From: Nitrospinota bacterium
GTDB taxonomy: Bacteria; Nitrospinota; Nitrospinia; UBA9942
Direction: 5' to 3'
DNA: 27,554 bases
Assembly (NCBI GenBank): GCA_016234205.1
Contig: JACRGN010000001.1
Span: forward strand, 1 to 27,554
The notes under the pieces were generated by a model. The model saw only the letters and a list, made by a program, of their open reading frames with translations, was not told where the DNA came from and did no database searches. Positions 6,343-14,322 of the stretch are shown here, piece by piece (the first letter of the stretch is position 1; every line of letters begins with the position of its first letter). The position numbers and the translations under genes are program-made.

Positions 6343-7683
6343 TTAATTATAGTTTTGCAATAACCCGGAGCTATTCTTTTCCTCAACTCCCCTTTTCTCA
6401 TCTACTGTAAAGAGTATAAGCATTCCCACAATGAAAAATAAAGTGACAGATAGTATCCCTGCCTGAACACTCTTTGTCCAATGTATTATCAGTCCATAGA
6501 TGAGAGGTCCGAATATTGAGGCGAATCTCCCTGAGATTGCATAAAATCCAAAGAACTCGGCAGCCTTTTCATTTGGCGTCAATGCCCCGCATAGAGAACG
6601 GCTGATTGCCTGACTCCCGCCAAGGACTGTGGAAGCAATCATCCCTAATATCCAGTATTCAGTTTTCATGTCCCAGATAATTCCGAGGAAGTATGCCCAT
6701 AAAGAAACAAAACACCATATTACAAGTGAGATTATTAAGGCAATCTTTTTGCCGGTTGCATCGGCAAAATGACCAAAGATTATTGAGCCTGCAAAGGCAA
6801 TAAACTGAATCATAAGGAAAAACATTATAATCTCATCTGTCCCCATTCCTACCACCTCTGCACCGAAGATTGAAGCCATGATAATAACCGTCTCTATGCC
6901 GTCATTGTAAATAAGAAATGCAATAAGGAATTTAAAGAGTTCTTTGTGATGTTTTAGGGATTTAAGGGTGTTAGCAAGTCTTTTTATTCCAACAATGATA
7001 TAAGATTCTCCTTCAGGAAGTTTACTGCCAAAAGACTTTTCCCTTACAAACAAAAAAGTCGGTATGGAAAAAATGAACCACCACACAGCAACAGAAAGAA
7101 AACAGTCCTGAACTGTAAAATAACCTTTCGGAAGACCTATCAGGTTTGGAAATTGAAGCATTATCAGATTTATCAGAAGGAGAAGCCCTCCGCCGATATA
7201 TCCAAGACCCCAGCCGAGTGATGAGATTCTCCCGATATTTTTTTCTGTTGAGATTTGTATAAGGAATGAATCGTTAAAGACAATAGAGGCTGAAAAGCCA
7301 ATTAGGGCAAATATAAAAAATAGCGAGCCAGTCAGCCAATTACCTTCGCCAACAAAAAATAAAAGTCCGCTGAATATAACACCCAAATAGCAGAAGAAAA
7401 TCTGAAAAATGCGTTTTTTTGCCGAAAAGTCTGCGATTGCACCTAAGAATGGAGAGATAACAGCAACTATAAGCATTGCAATTGAAACGATAAAATCCCA
7501 GAGTGCAGCCCCGTGAATATTGACTCCAAGGATATTAACACCCTTTTCGCCTCCTGCAACAACCTGTGCAAAATATTTGTTGTAAATAACCGAGAGTATT
7601 ACTGTAGCAAAGGCAGAGTTTGCCCAGTCATACATCCCCCAACTTACAGTCTCAAGCCTGACTATTTTCTGTTTATTTTCCAT
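6343..7683 (-). CDS. MFS transporter, UMF1/Atg22-like family
   Basis: 446-residue inner-membrane protein with about 12 hydrophobic segments. The N-terminus WGMYDWANSAFATVILSVIY carries the signature of the UMF1 (Atg22-like) major facilitator family. Further typical stretches are FSASIVFNDSFLIQISTEKN, SSLGWGLGYIGGGLL and GSQAISRSLCGALTPNEKAA, the last close to ...EFFGFYAISGRFASI. Members are proposed exporters of small solutes, perhaps amino acids; the substrate here is not visible. It is transcribed divergently from the PHP gene across a 100-base spacer that should hold both promoters; I could not place either with confidence. No strong ribosome binding site precedes the ATG. Confidence 0.88.
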   Translation of the reverse strand: MENKQKIVRLETVSWGMYDWANSAFATVILSVIYNKYFAQVVAGGEKGVNILGVNIHGAALWDFIVSIAMLIVAVISPFLGAIADFSAKKRIFQIFFCYLGVIFSGLLFFVGEGNWLTGSLFFIFALIGFSASIVFNDSFLIQISTEKNIGRISSLGWGLGYIGGGLLLLINLIMLQFPNLIGLPKGYFTVQDCFLSVAVWWFIFSIPTFLFVREKSFGSKLPEGESYIIVGIKRLANTLKSLKHHKELFKFLIAFLIYNDGIETVIIMASIFGAEVVGMGTDEIIMFFLMIQFIAFAGSIIFGHFADATGKKIALIISLVIWCFVSLWAYFLGIIWDMKTEYWILGMIASTVLGGSQAISRSLCGALTPNEKAAEFFGFYAISGRFASIFGPLIYGLIIHWTKSVQAGILSVTLFFIVGMLILFTVDEKRGVEEKNSSGLLQNYN

Positions 7684-7783
7684 TTGCTATATACTACCAT
7701 ATAGGACAGATTTTCGTAGATGCATGCGTTAATTAATTTGAAATCATAATAATCTTCATTTATCTGCGTCCTGATATTTTTTT

Positions 7784-8902
7784 ATGAACAAAAAATTCTA
7801 TGACTATGCAGGGGCTGTCCATTTCCACTCAAATTACTCCTACGATGGGAATGTTTCAATAGATAGGATTGTGGAAGATGCAAAAAGTGCAGGGCTTGAT
7901 TTTATAATGCTCACCGACCATTTCAGGCTCGATGCAAAGAGGGATGGGCATGAGGGGTGGCATGGAGATGTTCTATTAATCGTCGGGGAGGAGATTTCAC
8001 CAAGATATAACCATCTTTTGGCATTTGGCATAAGAGAGCCGATAGTTACAAAGAGATATGAGGACAAGCCACAGGAATATATTGATGAGGTAAACAATCA
8101 GGGAGGCTTCGGCATAATCGCCCATCCTGACCACGAAGGGACTGAACTTTTTGGAGTAAAGCCATTTCCGTGGATAGACTGGTCTGCAAAGGGATATACA
8201 GGCATGAGCATCTGGAATTTGCAGACCGACTGGCAGGATAAACTTAAAGGATACCCTTCTGCAATTTTCAGCTACTTCTTTACTTCCTATTGTCTATCAG
8301 GAGCAAGAGAAGTTACACTCAAACGATGGGATGAGTTAAATATGGCTCGTCAGGCTCACCATGAAAGAGTTACAGGTATCGGAGAGATAGATAACCACAA
8401 TGCTAAAAGAAAATTTTTTGGACTGAACTTTTATATATTCAACTTCATATACGCCTTTAAAACAATAAGGACACATATACTTACTGAAAAGCCTTTCAAT
8501 CGCAATCCCCTCACCCACCCCTCCCCCTCAAGGGGGGAGGGCGAGGGAGGGGGTGAAGATATAGAAACTGTGTATCAGGCAATCAAAGAGGGTAGGGTAT
8601 ATGTGGCACAGGAATACTGGAATAGTGCAAAGGGATTTTCATTTTCAATTGGAGATGGTGAAAGTGAGGCTGGTATTGGAGGAGAATTTTTATTGAAAGA
8701 CAAGCCAGCCTTCATTAAAGTAAATATTCCTGCGAAGGGGTTAATCAGAATTATATGTAATGGGGAAAAAATTTATGAAACACCAGCTACCGGATGTAGC
8801 CTGGATATAAAAGAAAAGGGAATTTACAGAGTAGAGGTATATCAAAAGATATTCAGAAAATACAGACCTTGGATATACTCAAACCATATAAATGTTAAGT
8901 GA
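7784..8902 (+). CDS. PHP-domain metal-dependent phosphoesterase-like protein
   Basis: 372 residues. The PHP metal site is visible in order: HFH (His13, His15), LTDHF (Asp45, His46), GEE (about 68-70) and IIAHPDHEG (His114, Asp116, His117). The C-terminal part (from about 285) is beta-rich (FSFSIGDGESEAGIGGEFLL), resembling the sandwich-like tail of CehA/McbA-type PHP proteins. Residues about 242-259 (NPLTHPSPSRGEGEGGGED) are encoded by a G/C-run palindrome inserted in frame before the C-terminal domain. Family members cleave phosphoesters; the substrate is not evident. There is no signal peptide, so it is probably cytoplasmic. Confidence 0.85.
   Translation: MNKKFYDYAGAVHFHSNYSYDGNVSIDRIVEDAKSAGLDFIMLTDHFRLDAKRDGHEGWHGDVLLIVGEEISPRYNHLLAFGIREPIVTKRYEDKPQEYIDEVNNQGGFGIIAHPDHEGTELFGVKPFPWIDWSAKGYTGMSIWNLQTDWQDKLKGYPSAIFSYFFTSYCLSGAREVTLKRWDELNMARQAHHERVTGIGEIDNHNAKRKFFGLNFYIFNFIYAFKTIRTHILTEKPFNRNPLTHPSPSRGEGEGGGEDIETVYQAIKEGRVYVAQEYWNSAKGFSFSIGDGESEAGIGGEFLLKDKPAFIKVNIPAKGLIRIICNGEKIYETPATGCSLDIKEKGIYRVEVYQKIFRKYRPWIYSNHINVK
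8507..8557. repeat. In-frame palindromic repeat inside the PHP gene
   Basis: CCCCTCACCCACCCCTCCCC followed by CTCAAGGGGGGAGGGCGAGG and GAGGGGGTGA: the two halves are near reverse complements around CTCAAG. It is translated as NPLTHPSPSRGEGEGGGE with the frame kept open. Confidence 0.85.
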
Positions 8903-8940
8903 CATTATCACAAGACTCTCTTATAGCAAAATTTATAATA

Positions 8941-9531
8941 TCAGCTAAATACCTCACTGTAGTCCACTTCAATCCCATCTTTGACCTTTTTGTAATATAT
9001 AATCTTTACATCTATACTCTCACTTAAAGACTTTTTTACCTTATAGGTGTCTGGCTTTATTGAAACTGGAATATCGCCAATATAACCGTCAATTCCTTTT
9101 GATTCAGCAACATTATCTGATAGCCTGTAATCAAGCCCTTTAATCTCAGAAACTTTCTTCAAAATTGCCTCTTGAAATTTAAGCCCAAGAAATGTCTTTA
9201 CGATTACGAGGTCTTTTACCCATTCATTGACCATATCTTCATCAATCTTATTTATTGCATCTTTGATATTTTTAACCATCTCCATGATTTTTTCTTTGGC
9301 ATCTTTGATTGCATCAGGATATTTCTCAAGATACCACAGTTCCCATTCACCTATAGTTTTCCCTGAAAATTCCTGTATCAAATCACTCAACTGCCCGACA
9401 ACTCTTGGTCTTGTTCCCTGTGCATTCTGATTTGCAAGATTAATTATTTGAGTTACATATTTTGGGAATGATGGAGATGGAATCTCTAATGCTTTCCTGA
9501 TTTCTTCATTTGTAAGCTTTATTATCTTCAT
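8941..9531 (-). CDS. MjaI-family type II restriction endonuclease
   Basis: About 196 residues from the chosen start. The segments KLTNEEIRKALEIPSPSFPK, YVTQIINLANQNAQGTRPRV and EWELWYLEKYPDAIKDA match the RE_MjaI family; the prototype MjaI cuts CTAG. The likely catalytic region is near the C-terminus (GIDGYIGDIPVSIKP, Asp and Lys). The ATG at 9531, one base after the methyltransferase stop, with AAGG upstream, is preferred over the ATG at 9552 that overlaps the methyltransferase by 20 bases. Adjacency to the methyltransferase supports a complete R-M pair. Recognition of CTAG is family inference. Confidence 0.87.
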   Translation of the reverse strand: MKIIKLTNEEIRKALEIPSPSFPKYVTQIINLANQNAQGTRPRVVGQLSDLIQEFSGKTIGEWELWYLEKYPDAIKDAKEKIMEMVKNIKDAINKIDEDMVNEWVKDLVIVKTFLGLKFQEAILKKVSEIKGLDYRLSDNVAESKGIDGYIGDIPVSIKPDTYKVKKSLSESIDVKIIYYKKVKDGIEVDYSEVFS

Positions 9532-9532
9532 T

Positions 9533-10834
9533 CTATTTGCCTTGAATTGCAATAAATCTATGTTTGCATTTGAAGTTAAGTGAAGAATCTACCAGAGCCA
9601 ATTTATTTTTAATCAGATGGGCATTTATGAAGGTTTTATTTTTCAAATAAAGGTAACATAACAGATTGCCTCCCTCATCATATTTAATAGCATCAAATCT
9701 AAGAAATACTTTTTGCCCTTTTAATTTCTTATTCAAAAATTGAATTGCATCTCCATTTATTTCCTTTTTTTCTTTAACTCCGATAAGCCTGACTTTTAGG
9801 TCATTATTTAGAGCTATAATCTCCGGGCTTATTACTTCTTTAACTGAATAGTATTTCTCTCGTTGATGTTCTGAATTATCTATTTTTGAGCCGAATTTTA
9901 ATTTCTTTGGGTCAATCTTTTTGTCAAACCTGACAGGGTCTTTAAAGATGTATGGCAGATCATTAATCTCTTTTTTGTAATCTACAGATTTATTTTTCTG
10001 GAAGATTATTTCATAATCCTTTGGGCTTCTATCCCTGATAAAAGCATTCAGGGACAGGTTTACACCAAGTTTTTCTTTTATGACTGGCAGAAAATCCTTA
10101 TTGGTTTCATATCCAACAGAATTTCTTTCCAATTTCTTTGCAGCGAGGCAGGTTGTCCCGCTTCCTAAAAATGGGTCAAGGACTGTATCCCCTGAAAAGC
10201 TGAACATTTTAATCAATCTTTTCGGCAATTCCTCTGGAAACATAGCAAGATGTTTATTCTGTCTTTCACCAGAGAAATTCCAGTGTCCATAAAAATATTC
10301 ATTCCATTCCTTTGTGGTAAGTTTTGACTTTTCCTTTACTTCTTTACTTACCTTTGGCGGCTCACCAAGTTTCTTAAAAATTAAAATGAACTCATAATCA
10401 AGCTTTATAATTCCATTTCTGGGGTAAGGAAAAGACCCCATAATTGTAGCACCGCCTGTTGTATTGCAGGTTGTAACCTTCTGCCAGATAATAGCCCCCA
10501 TGTAATCAAATCCGATTGTTTCGCAGAACTTAATTATCTCCTCTCTTATTGGAATTACCTTGTATCTCCCATAATAAACTGAACGAGCAAACTGGTCTCC
10601 AATATTAATGCACAGACGACAGCCTTTATGTAAAACCCTGTAGCACTCTTTCCATACAAGATTGAGGTTATTAATATAATCCTCATAGCTGTCATTAAAC
10701 CCGATTTGACTGCCGTTGCCATAGTCTTTCAATTGCCAGTATGGAGGGGAGGTAATGGCGAGATGAATACTCTCATCCTTAAGCTCCTCCATCCTCCTGC
10801 TGTCACCGATGATTATGGTGGTTTTATTTTTCAT
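9533..10834 (-). CDS. DNA methyltransferase with C-terminal SNase-like domain
   Basis: 433 residues. The catalytic motif TSPPYW is at 28-33 and the SAM motif DPFLGSGTT at 220-228: motif IV before motif I, the beta-type arrangement, with the SPPY form typical of N4-cytosine methylation. It should protect the same site cut by the MjaI-like enzyme. The C-terminal 100 residues (VRLIGVKEKKEINGDAIQFL, then GQKVFLRFDA, NLLCYLYLKNKTFINAHLI) have the pattern of the staphylococcal-nuclease OB fold. The acidic residue expected after VRLIG is not obvious, so this part may bind nucleic acid rather than cut it. The gene overlaps the preceding one by four bases (ATGA). Confidence 0.9.
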   Translation of the reverse strand: MKNKTTIIIGDSRRMEELKDESIHLAITSPPYWQLKDYGNGSQIGFNDSYEDYINNLNLVWKECYRVLHKGCRLCINIGDQFARSVYYGRYKVIPIREEIIKFCETIGFDYMGAIIWQKVTTCNTTGGATIMGSFPYPRNGIIKLDYEFILIFKKLGEPPKVSKEVKEKSKLTTKEWNEYFYGHWNFSGERQNKHLAMFPEELPKRLIKMFSFSGDTVLDPFLGSGTTCLAAKKLERNSVGYETNKDFLPVIKEKLGVNLSLNAFIRDRSPKDYEIIFQKNKSVDYKKEINDLPYIFKDPVRFDKKIDPKKLKFGSKIDNSEHQREKYYSVKEVISPEIIALNNDLKVRLIGVKEKKEINGDAIQFLNKKLKGQKVFLRFDAIKYDEGGNLLCYLYLKNKTFINAHLIKNKLALVDSSLNFKCKHRFIAIQGK

Positions 10835-12018
10835 CTTGCAATCCAGTTTCCATTTTCGTCAAAATTTAATGACCATTGAAAACCGCAGGCATTCCAGATT
10901 AAATCAAATAATGGTCTTAATATTTCTTCGGCTTTGATGTCATAATTTTCTACAACTGCCTCAGGCAATAAAAGCAAATCACGGTCAATAGGATGTTGTG
11001 GGTAATCACCGTAAGGGTCGTCAATTCCCATTATATAACCTTTTACACCGAGCAGACTTAGAAAAACGAATATTGGCGGGTCAACTCTTAATTCAGATAA
11101 GACTTTTAAATATGAACTGAATACTTCAAAGAGCTTCTTTTCAAAAACATTTGGTATAAAGAATCTTTTTTCTCCATCCCTTATTTCTCTGGGTCTTATT
11201 AAAAAACTCTCAACTGCTTCAATAATTCCATTTCTGTATAGTTGAACATAAGAACGAAATCTTCCATCAGAGCCACCAGAATAAGTTAAAAATCCATCCA
11301 AATTAAATCTCCAATTGCATCCATTAGAATTAATAGGGATTAATTTTTCAGGGTGAGATGTAATGCAGTTAATATCATAATTTTGCGAGGGATTAAAAGA
11401 ATTGATTGGAATTAAATGGAGCACAATCTTTGGATTTTGATAAAGCGGTATGGGTGTCTCATCTGCAAAGATATTAGAAATTCTATCAATTCTAAATTTT
11501 CTTATTCTTTCAGCAATGGTCTCTGTCAAATTAAAAGCTATGCGTAATTCATCTACATCCATCTCATATTTGCCAGATGAATTCCTGGCATGGAATTTGG
11601 AATTACCTCCATAGATAACCCTGTGAGGACCTATCCAGCTTTTTGGAACTCTAATAAGAATTGCAAATTTTGAATTACTAAGAGAAATTGGCTGTATGGT
11701 AGTAGATAATAGTCTTGGTTCAATTCCATCTCTAATAATGTTATCAAGCCGTGTTTTTTCTTTGTCAGCATTTTCTACTTCTATCCCCTCAATTGCTTTC
11801 GGTTCTCCAGTTTGGTTATCTTGACTAATTCCAAAAATTAAATCGCCTCCGCTGCTATTGGCAAAGGATGTAATATCTGCAAGAAACTCTTTTTTAGCAG
11901 AATCCGAATTATCGGGTAAATCCCTTTTATAATCAATTGTCTTGCCCTCAAAAACTTTATCGTTAATTAAAGCTTGAAGGTCAGATTCTTTAATTTCTTC
12001 GATTTTTTTATTGATCAT
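10831..12018 (-). CDS. AlbA_2/Schlafen-like putative DNA-binding protein
   Basis: 395 residues. The N-terminal domain (about 18-150) has the AlbA_2 pattern: EGKTIDYKRDLP, EFLADITSFANSSGGDLIFG, and LDNIIRDGIEP. Such proteins are often annotated as ATP-binding or putative transcriptional regulators, and Schlafen-type domains can act on RNA. The remaining 240 residues are not recognised; they include a stretch of aromatic and charged residues but no membrane segment. Its start overlaps the stop of a 48-residue ORF (ATGA) and its stop overlaps the methyltransferase start (ATGA), so the three are almost certainly translated together. That tight coupling suggests a role in the restriction system or a linked defence function. 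Confidence 0.78.
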   Translation of the reverse strand: MINKKIEEIKESDLQALINDKVFEGKTIDYKRDLPDNSDSAKKEFLADITSFANSSGGDLIFGISQDNQTGEPKAIEGIEVENADKEKTRLDNIIRDGIEPRLLSTTIQPISLSNSKFAILIRVPKSWIGPHRVIYGGNSKFHARNSSGKYEMDVDELRIAFNLTETIAERIRKFRIDRISNIFADETPIPLYQNPKIVLHLIPINSFNPSQNYDINCITSHPEKLIPINSNGCNWRFNLDGFLTYSGGSDGRFRSYVQLYRNGIIEAVESFLIRPREIRDGEKRFFIPNVFEKKLFEVFSSYLKVLSELRVDPPIFVFLSLLGVKGYIMGIDDPYGDYPQHPIDRDLLLLPEAVVENYDIKAEEILRPLFDLIWNACGFQWSLNFDENGNWIAR

Positions 12019-12161
12019 ATTTTTATAGTTTTATATGTTGCAACAGGCTCTGCACAAATACTCAAGAAATCCTCGGCAAGCTGTCTATCATCTTCTGCAA
12101 TTTCTTTGTAAATCCTCTCCGCTTTCTTAATAGCCTGTTGCTTCTTGTGCCCAGTAATCAT
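12015..12161 (-). CDS. Small uncharacterised protein coupled to the AlbA_2 gene
   Basis: 48 residues, beginning MITGHKKQQAIKKAERIYKE and continuing IAEDDRQLAEDFLSICAEPV. It is charged, with a helix-like Lys/Glu pattern and no membrane segment. The TGA stop overlaps the AlbA_2 ATG by two bases and the start lies 26 bases after the PIN gene. The ribosome binding site is weak (AGGGA, 14 bases upstream). Amino acid composition and coupling argue that it is real. The function is unknown; a small regulatory or antitoxin-like partner is only a guess. Confidence 0.5.
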   Translation of the reverse strand: MITGHKKQQAIKKAERIYKEIAEDDRQLAEDFLSICAEPVATYKTIKI

Positions 12162-12187
12162 TTTTGTAATGCATCCCTGATAACATC

Positions 12188-12598
12188 TCACCAGACAGGA
12201 TGAATCCCCTCAATATTTTTGAAATGTTTTATATCAAATGTGGCTACTTTCTTAAAATCCTTTGCCTTCATATAAGTAATATTATATGCATCAATGAAAT
12301 CCATACTTCCTGAGATATACAGTTTAATCGCCTCTTTGAGCCTCGTATGGTTAGCTACTCTAATGCTTCGTGTTTCAAGGATTGTTTCAACTACTTCCTC
12401 TATCTCTGTTTTTGTAAAACCATAGTATGATTCAAGCACCCAGACAATTTCAGCAATTACCATCTCGCTTGTCTCAAGTCTTATCTCTCCCTTCTCTGCC
12501 TTTTCAAAAAGCCCTTTAGCCTTTTGATAAAATGGTTCCACATCTCTGACAAAAAATCTTAAGAATACATTTGTATCAACAAAAACTGGCTCACCCAT
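12188..12598 (-). CDS. vapC: VapC-type PIN toxin
   Basis: 136-residue PIN RNase. The catalytic acids are visible: Asp8 in VFVDTNVFLRF, Glu in VIAEIVWVLE (about 49), Asp in SMDFIDAYN (about 98-102), and Asp in ATFDIKHF (about 121). It is paired with the AbrB-type antitoxin gene, which it overlaps by 8 bases (GGATGGGTGA), the classic vapBC arrangement. It belongs to a different PIN subfamily from the protein at 3849-4310. It lies upstream of the restriction genes on the same strand, so it may share their transcript. Confidence 0.9.
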   Translation of the reverse strand: MGEPVFVDTNVFLRFFVRDVEPFYQKAKGLFEKAEKGEIRLETSEMVIAEIVWVLESYYGFTKTEIEEVVETILETRSIRVANHTRLKEAIKLYISGSMDFIDAYNITYMKAKDFKKVATFDIKHFKNIEGIHPVW

Positions 12599-12845
12599 CC
12601 TTTAACTCCTCTTTGGCAATTCTTTTTGAAACTGCCTTTTTTGTAAACTCCCTCTCGCTTCCAACTCCAATCTTTCTCCCTCTGGCAATTCCACCGAGAT
12701 TGAGTATAGATTTTCTTTCCTTCTTCTTTAAGATTAACATATTACTCCTTATCTCAAAGATAAGGTTATCCCCTTCCTTAATGTGAAGCTTTTCCCTGAA
12801 TGGTTTAGGTATTGTGACCTGACCTTTTGTTGTTATTGTTGGCAT
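12591..12845 (-). CDS. vapB: AbrB/SpoVT-type antitoxin VapB
   Basis: 84 residues. The swapped-hairpin AbrB domain is clear: TITTKGQVTIPKPFREKLHI, then KEGDNLIFEI and MLILKKK. The C-terminal 40 residues (KRIAKEELKDG at the end) should bind and block the PIN partner. A strong Shine-Dalgarno AAGGAGGT lies 6 bases before the ATG, and a good sigma-70 promoter with two direct repeats stands just upstream, consistent with autoregulation by the VapBC complex. Confidence 0.92.
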   Translation of the reverse strand: MPTITTKGQVTIPKPFREKLHIKEGDNLIFEIRSNMLILKKKERKSILNLGGIARGRKIGVGSEREFTKKAVSKRIAKEELKDG

Positions 12846-12861
12846 TTCTTACCTCCTTAAT

Positions 12862-12902
12862 AGTATTACCTTAATTATAAGTATTACCTCTGTAAAAGTC
12901 AA
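12862..12902 (-). promoter_or_regulatory. vapBC promoter with direct-repeat operator
   Basis: On the minus strand, TTGACT (12902-12897) and TATAAT (12879-12874) are separated by exactly 17 bases, a near-consensus sigma-70 promoter. The 10-mer AGGTAATACT occurs twice (12889-12880 and 12871-12862), 18 bases apart, one copy between -35 and -10 and one just after -10. This placement would let a bound VapB-VapC complex block RNA polymerase. It probably also drives the downstream restriction genes. Confidence 0.75.
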
Positions 12903-12904
12903 AC

Positions 12905-14218
12905 TTATGAGGCATTGTAAGACTTAACTTCAAGTTTGAGTTTTTCAAGTTCTCTTAAATCATATCCCGAATAGAGGTAATAATAAACGGAATTATTTGT
13001 GAGGAGCAAATCAATGTTTTTACTGATAATTCCCTTTGCCAACAATTCATTCCACATCTTTGTATTCGGTATTGGTGAGAATTCTGTGAGGTTTATGTTT
13101 ACACTGAGGGACTTGAGAAATTTGACGCCTTCTTTTACTTCATTGAGACTCTGTTCAGGAAGTCCATACATGAGATAGACGCCAAGCTCTTTTTTCGTAA
13201 AGCCTGACTTTTTTAGGATAGTAATTGCATTTTCAAATTCATCTGTTCTTACTTTACCTCCTGTGAGCCTCTGTCTTTCAGGGGAGATAGTTTCAAGACT
13301 CAATCTCAGTGTCTTAAAACCTGATACTTTCATTAACATTGCAAGTTCATTATCAATAAATCTCACATGAATACCGTTTGGTGCATGAAATCTGACAGTT
13401 AAGCCTTTTTGTATGACTTTTTTAAGGATTGGTTTGAGATGGTTGTCACTGTCTGTTAGCAAGGCATCGTCATAAAATGCAAAATCTCTTATTCCAAGAT
13501 TAAAGAGTTCTTCAATTTCACTAAATGCCTCTTCAGGGGTTTTTCTTATAAAATCCTTATTCAAAAGCTTTGATGCACAGTAGGTACATGAGAAGATACA
13601 GCCAGTGGTGGTCAAAAGCGGTGCGAATTCCCATTGGGAGAGTCCAAGTTTGTAATAAGCCTTTTTGTCTGAGTTCTTATTCAGTCTTAAGCCAAAATTT
13701 CTTATCACAGCCTCAAGCCCGTTTTCTGCACTTCCTTCATAAATAAGGTCAGCACCTGTGTTTTTGAGTGCATGGTCAGGACAGAGTGTTGCATATATGC
13801 CGCCAATGATAATTGGAGTATCACCTGCCAATTTTCTAACCTCCTTAACAGTCTCAGCTACTCCTGTATACCAGTATGTCATTATTGAAGTGACAAAAAT
13901 AATATCTACCGGCATTATTGATTTAAGTTGAGATTGAAATTCATCAGGAGTTATCCCATATCTACAGAATTTTCTTGGAATCTGTTTTAAGACTAAAGGT
14001 TTTTGGATTTGCTGTCTGTTATATTTTCCTGTCCCGTAGGACTTATTCTTTATAGTTTTTAGGCAGTCTATATAGAAGATTTCAGATTCAAATTGGCTTA
14101 AGTTTTCAGCTACTCTCAGTAAGCCGAGAGGGGATGACCACAAATTAAGTGATGAAAAATCATGTATCCACGGATTTACGAGCAATGCCCTGAGTTTATC
14201 GAAGGGAAGACATCTCAT
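12905..14218 (-). CDS. Radical SAM protein with B12-binding-like N-terminal domain
   Basis: About 437 residues. The N-terminal part (IIFVTSIMTYWYTGVAETVK, then IIIGGIYATLCPDH) has the Rossmann-like pattern of B12-binding domains. The radical SAM cluster motif GCIFSCTYCAS follows (C-x3-C-x2-C, about residues 207-214), then FYDDALL and LETISPERQ, typical of the barrel. The substrate is unknown. ATG at 14218 is chosen; an in-frame TTG at 14248 would add 10 residues but has no ribosome binding site (the GGGGA before the ATG is 14 bases away, also poor). The first residues (RCLPFDKLRAL) derive from a palindrome at 14188-14206. It is divergent from trpD and separate from the restriction genes. Confidence 0.8.
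   Translation of the reverse strand: MRCLPFDKLRALLVNPWIHDFSSLNLWSSPLGLLRVAENLSQFESEIFYIDCLKTIKNKSYGTGKYNRQQIQKPLVLKQIPRKFCRYGITPDEFQSQLKSIMPVDIIFVTSIMTYWYTGVAETVKEVRKLAGDTPIIIGGIYATLCPDHALKNTGADLIYEGSAENGLEAVIRNFGLRLNKNSDKKAYYKLGLSQWEFAPLLTTTGCIFSCTYCASKLLNKDFIRKTPEEAFSEIEELFNLGIRDFAFYDDALLTDSDNHLKPILKKVIQKGLTVRFHAPNGIHVRFIDNELAMLMKVSGFKTLRLSLETISPERQRLTGGKVRTDEFENAITILKKSGFTKKELGVYLMYGLPEQSLNEVKEGVKFLKSLSVNINLTEFSPIPNTKMWNELLAKGIISKNIDLLLTNNSVYYYLYSGYDLRELEKLKLEVKSYNAS
14188..14206. repeat. Palindromic repeat at the start of the radical SAM gene
   Basis: CCCTGAGTTTATCGAAGGG, a member of the CCCTTCGA-x-AA-x-CTCAGGG type of dispersed palindrome, translated as LPFDKLRA within the first ten codons. 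It probably replaced or extended the original N-terminus ahead of LLVNPW. Confidence 0.7.
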
Positions 14219-14272
14219 GTTTATTATTATAATCCCCTTTTTAACCAATTTTTGAGATATAATTTTTATAAT

Positions 14273-14288
14273 TTATGTTATAACATAA
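14273..14288. promoter_or_regulatory. Perfect 16-base palindrome between the radical SAM gene and trpD
   Basis: TTATGTTATAACATAA is exactly self-complementary and lies in the 104-base divergent spacer, 35 bases before the trpD start. It could be an operator or part of an A/T-rich promoter. No regulator can be named. Confidence 0.4.
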
Positions 14289-14322
14289 TAGGAAAATGGA
14301 TTGTTAAGGGGAGGGATTTGAG

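Noticed and set aside
7684..7783. Named promoters between the MFS and PHP genes
   Set aside because: The spacer is A/T-rich with several loose -10-like strings but no convincing -35/-10 pair in either direction.
9532..9552. Upstream ATG for the MjaI-like enzyme
   Set aside because: It overlaps the methyltransferase by 20 bases and adds MQFKANR, absent from the family start as I know it; the ATG at 9531 has a ribosome binding site.
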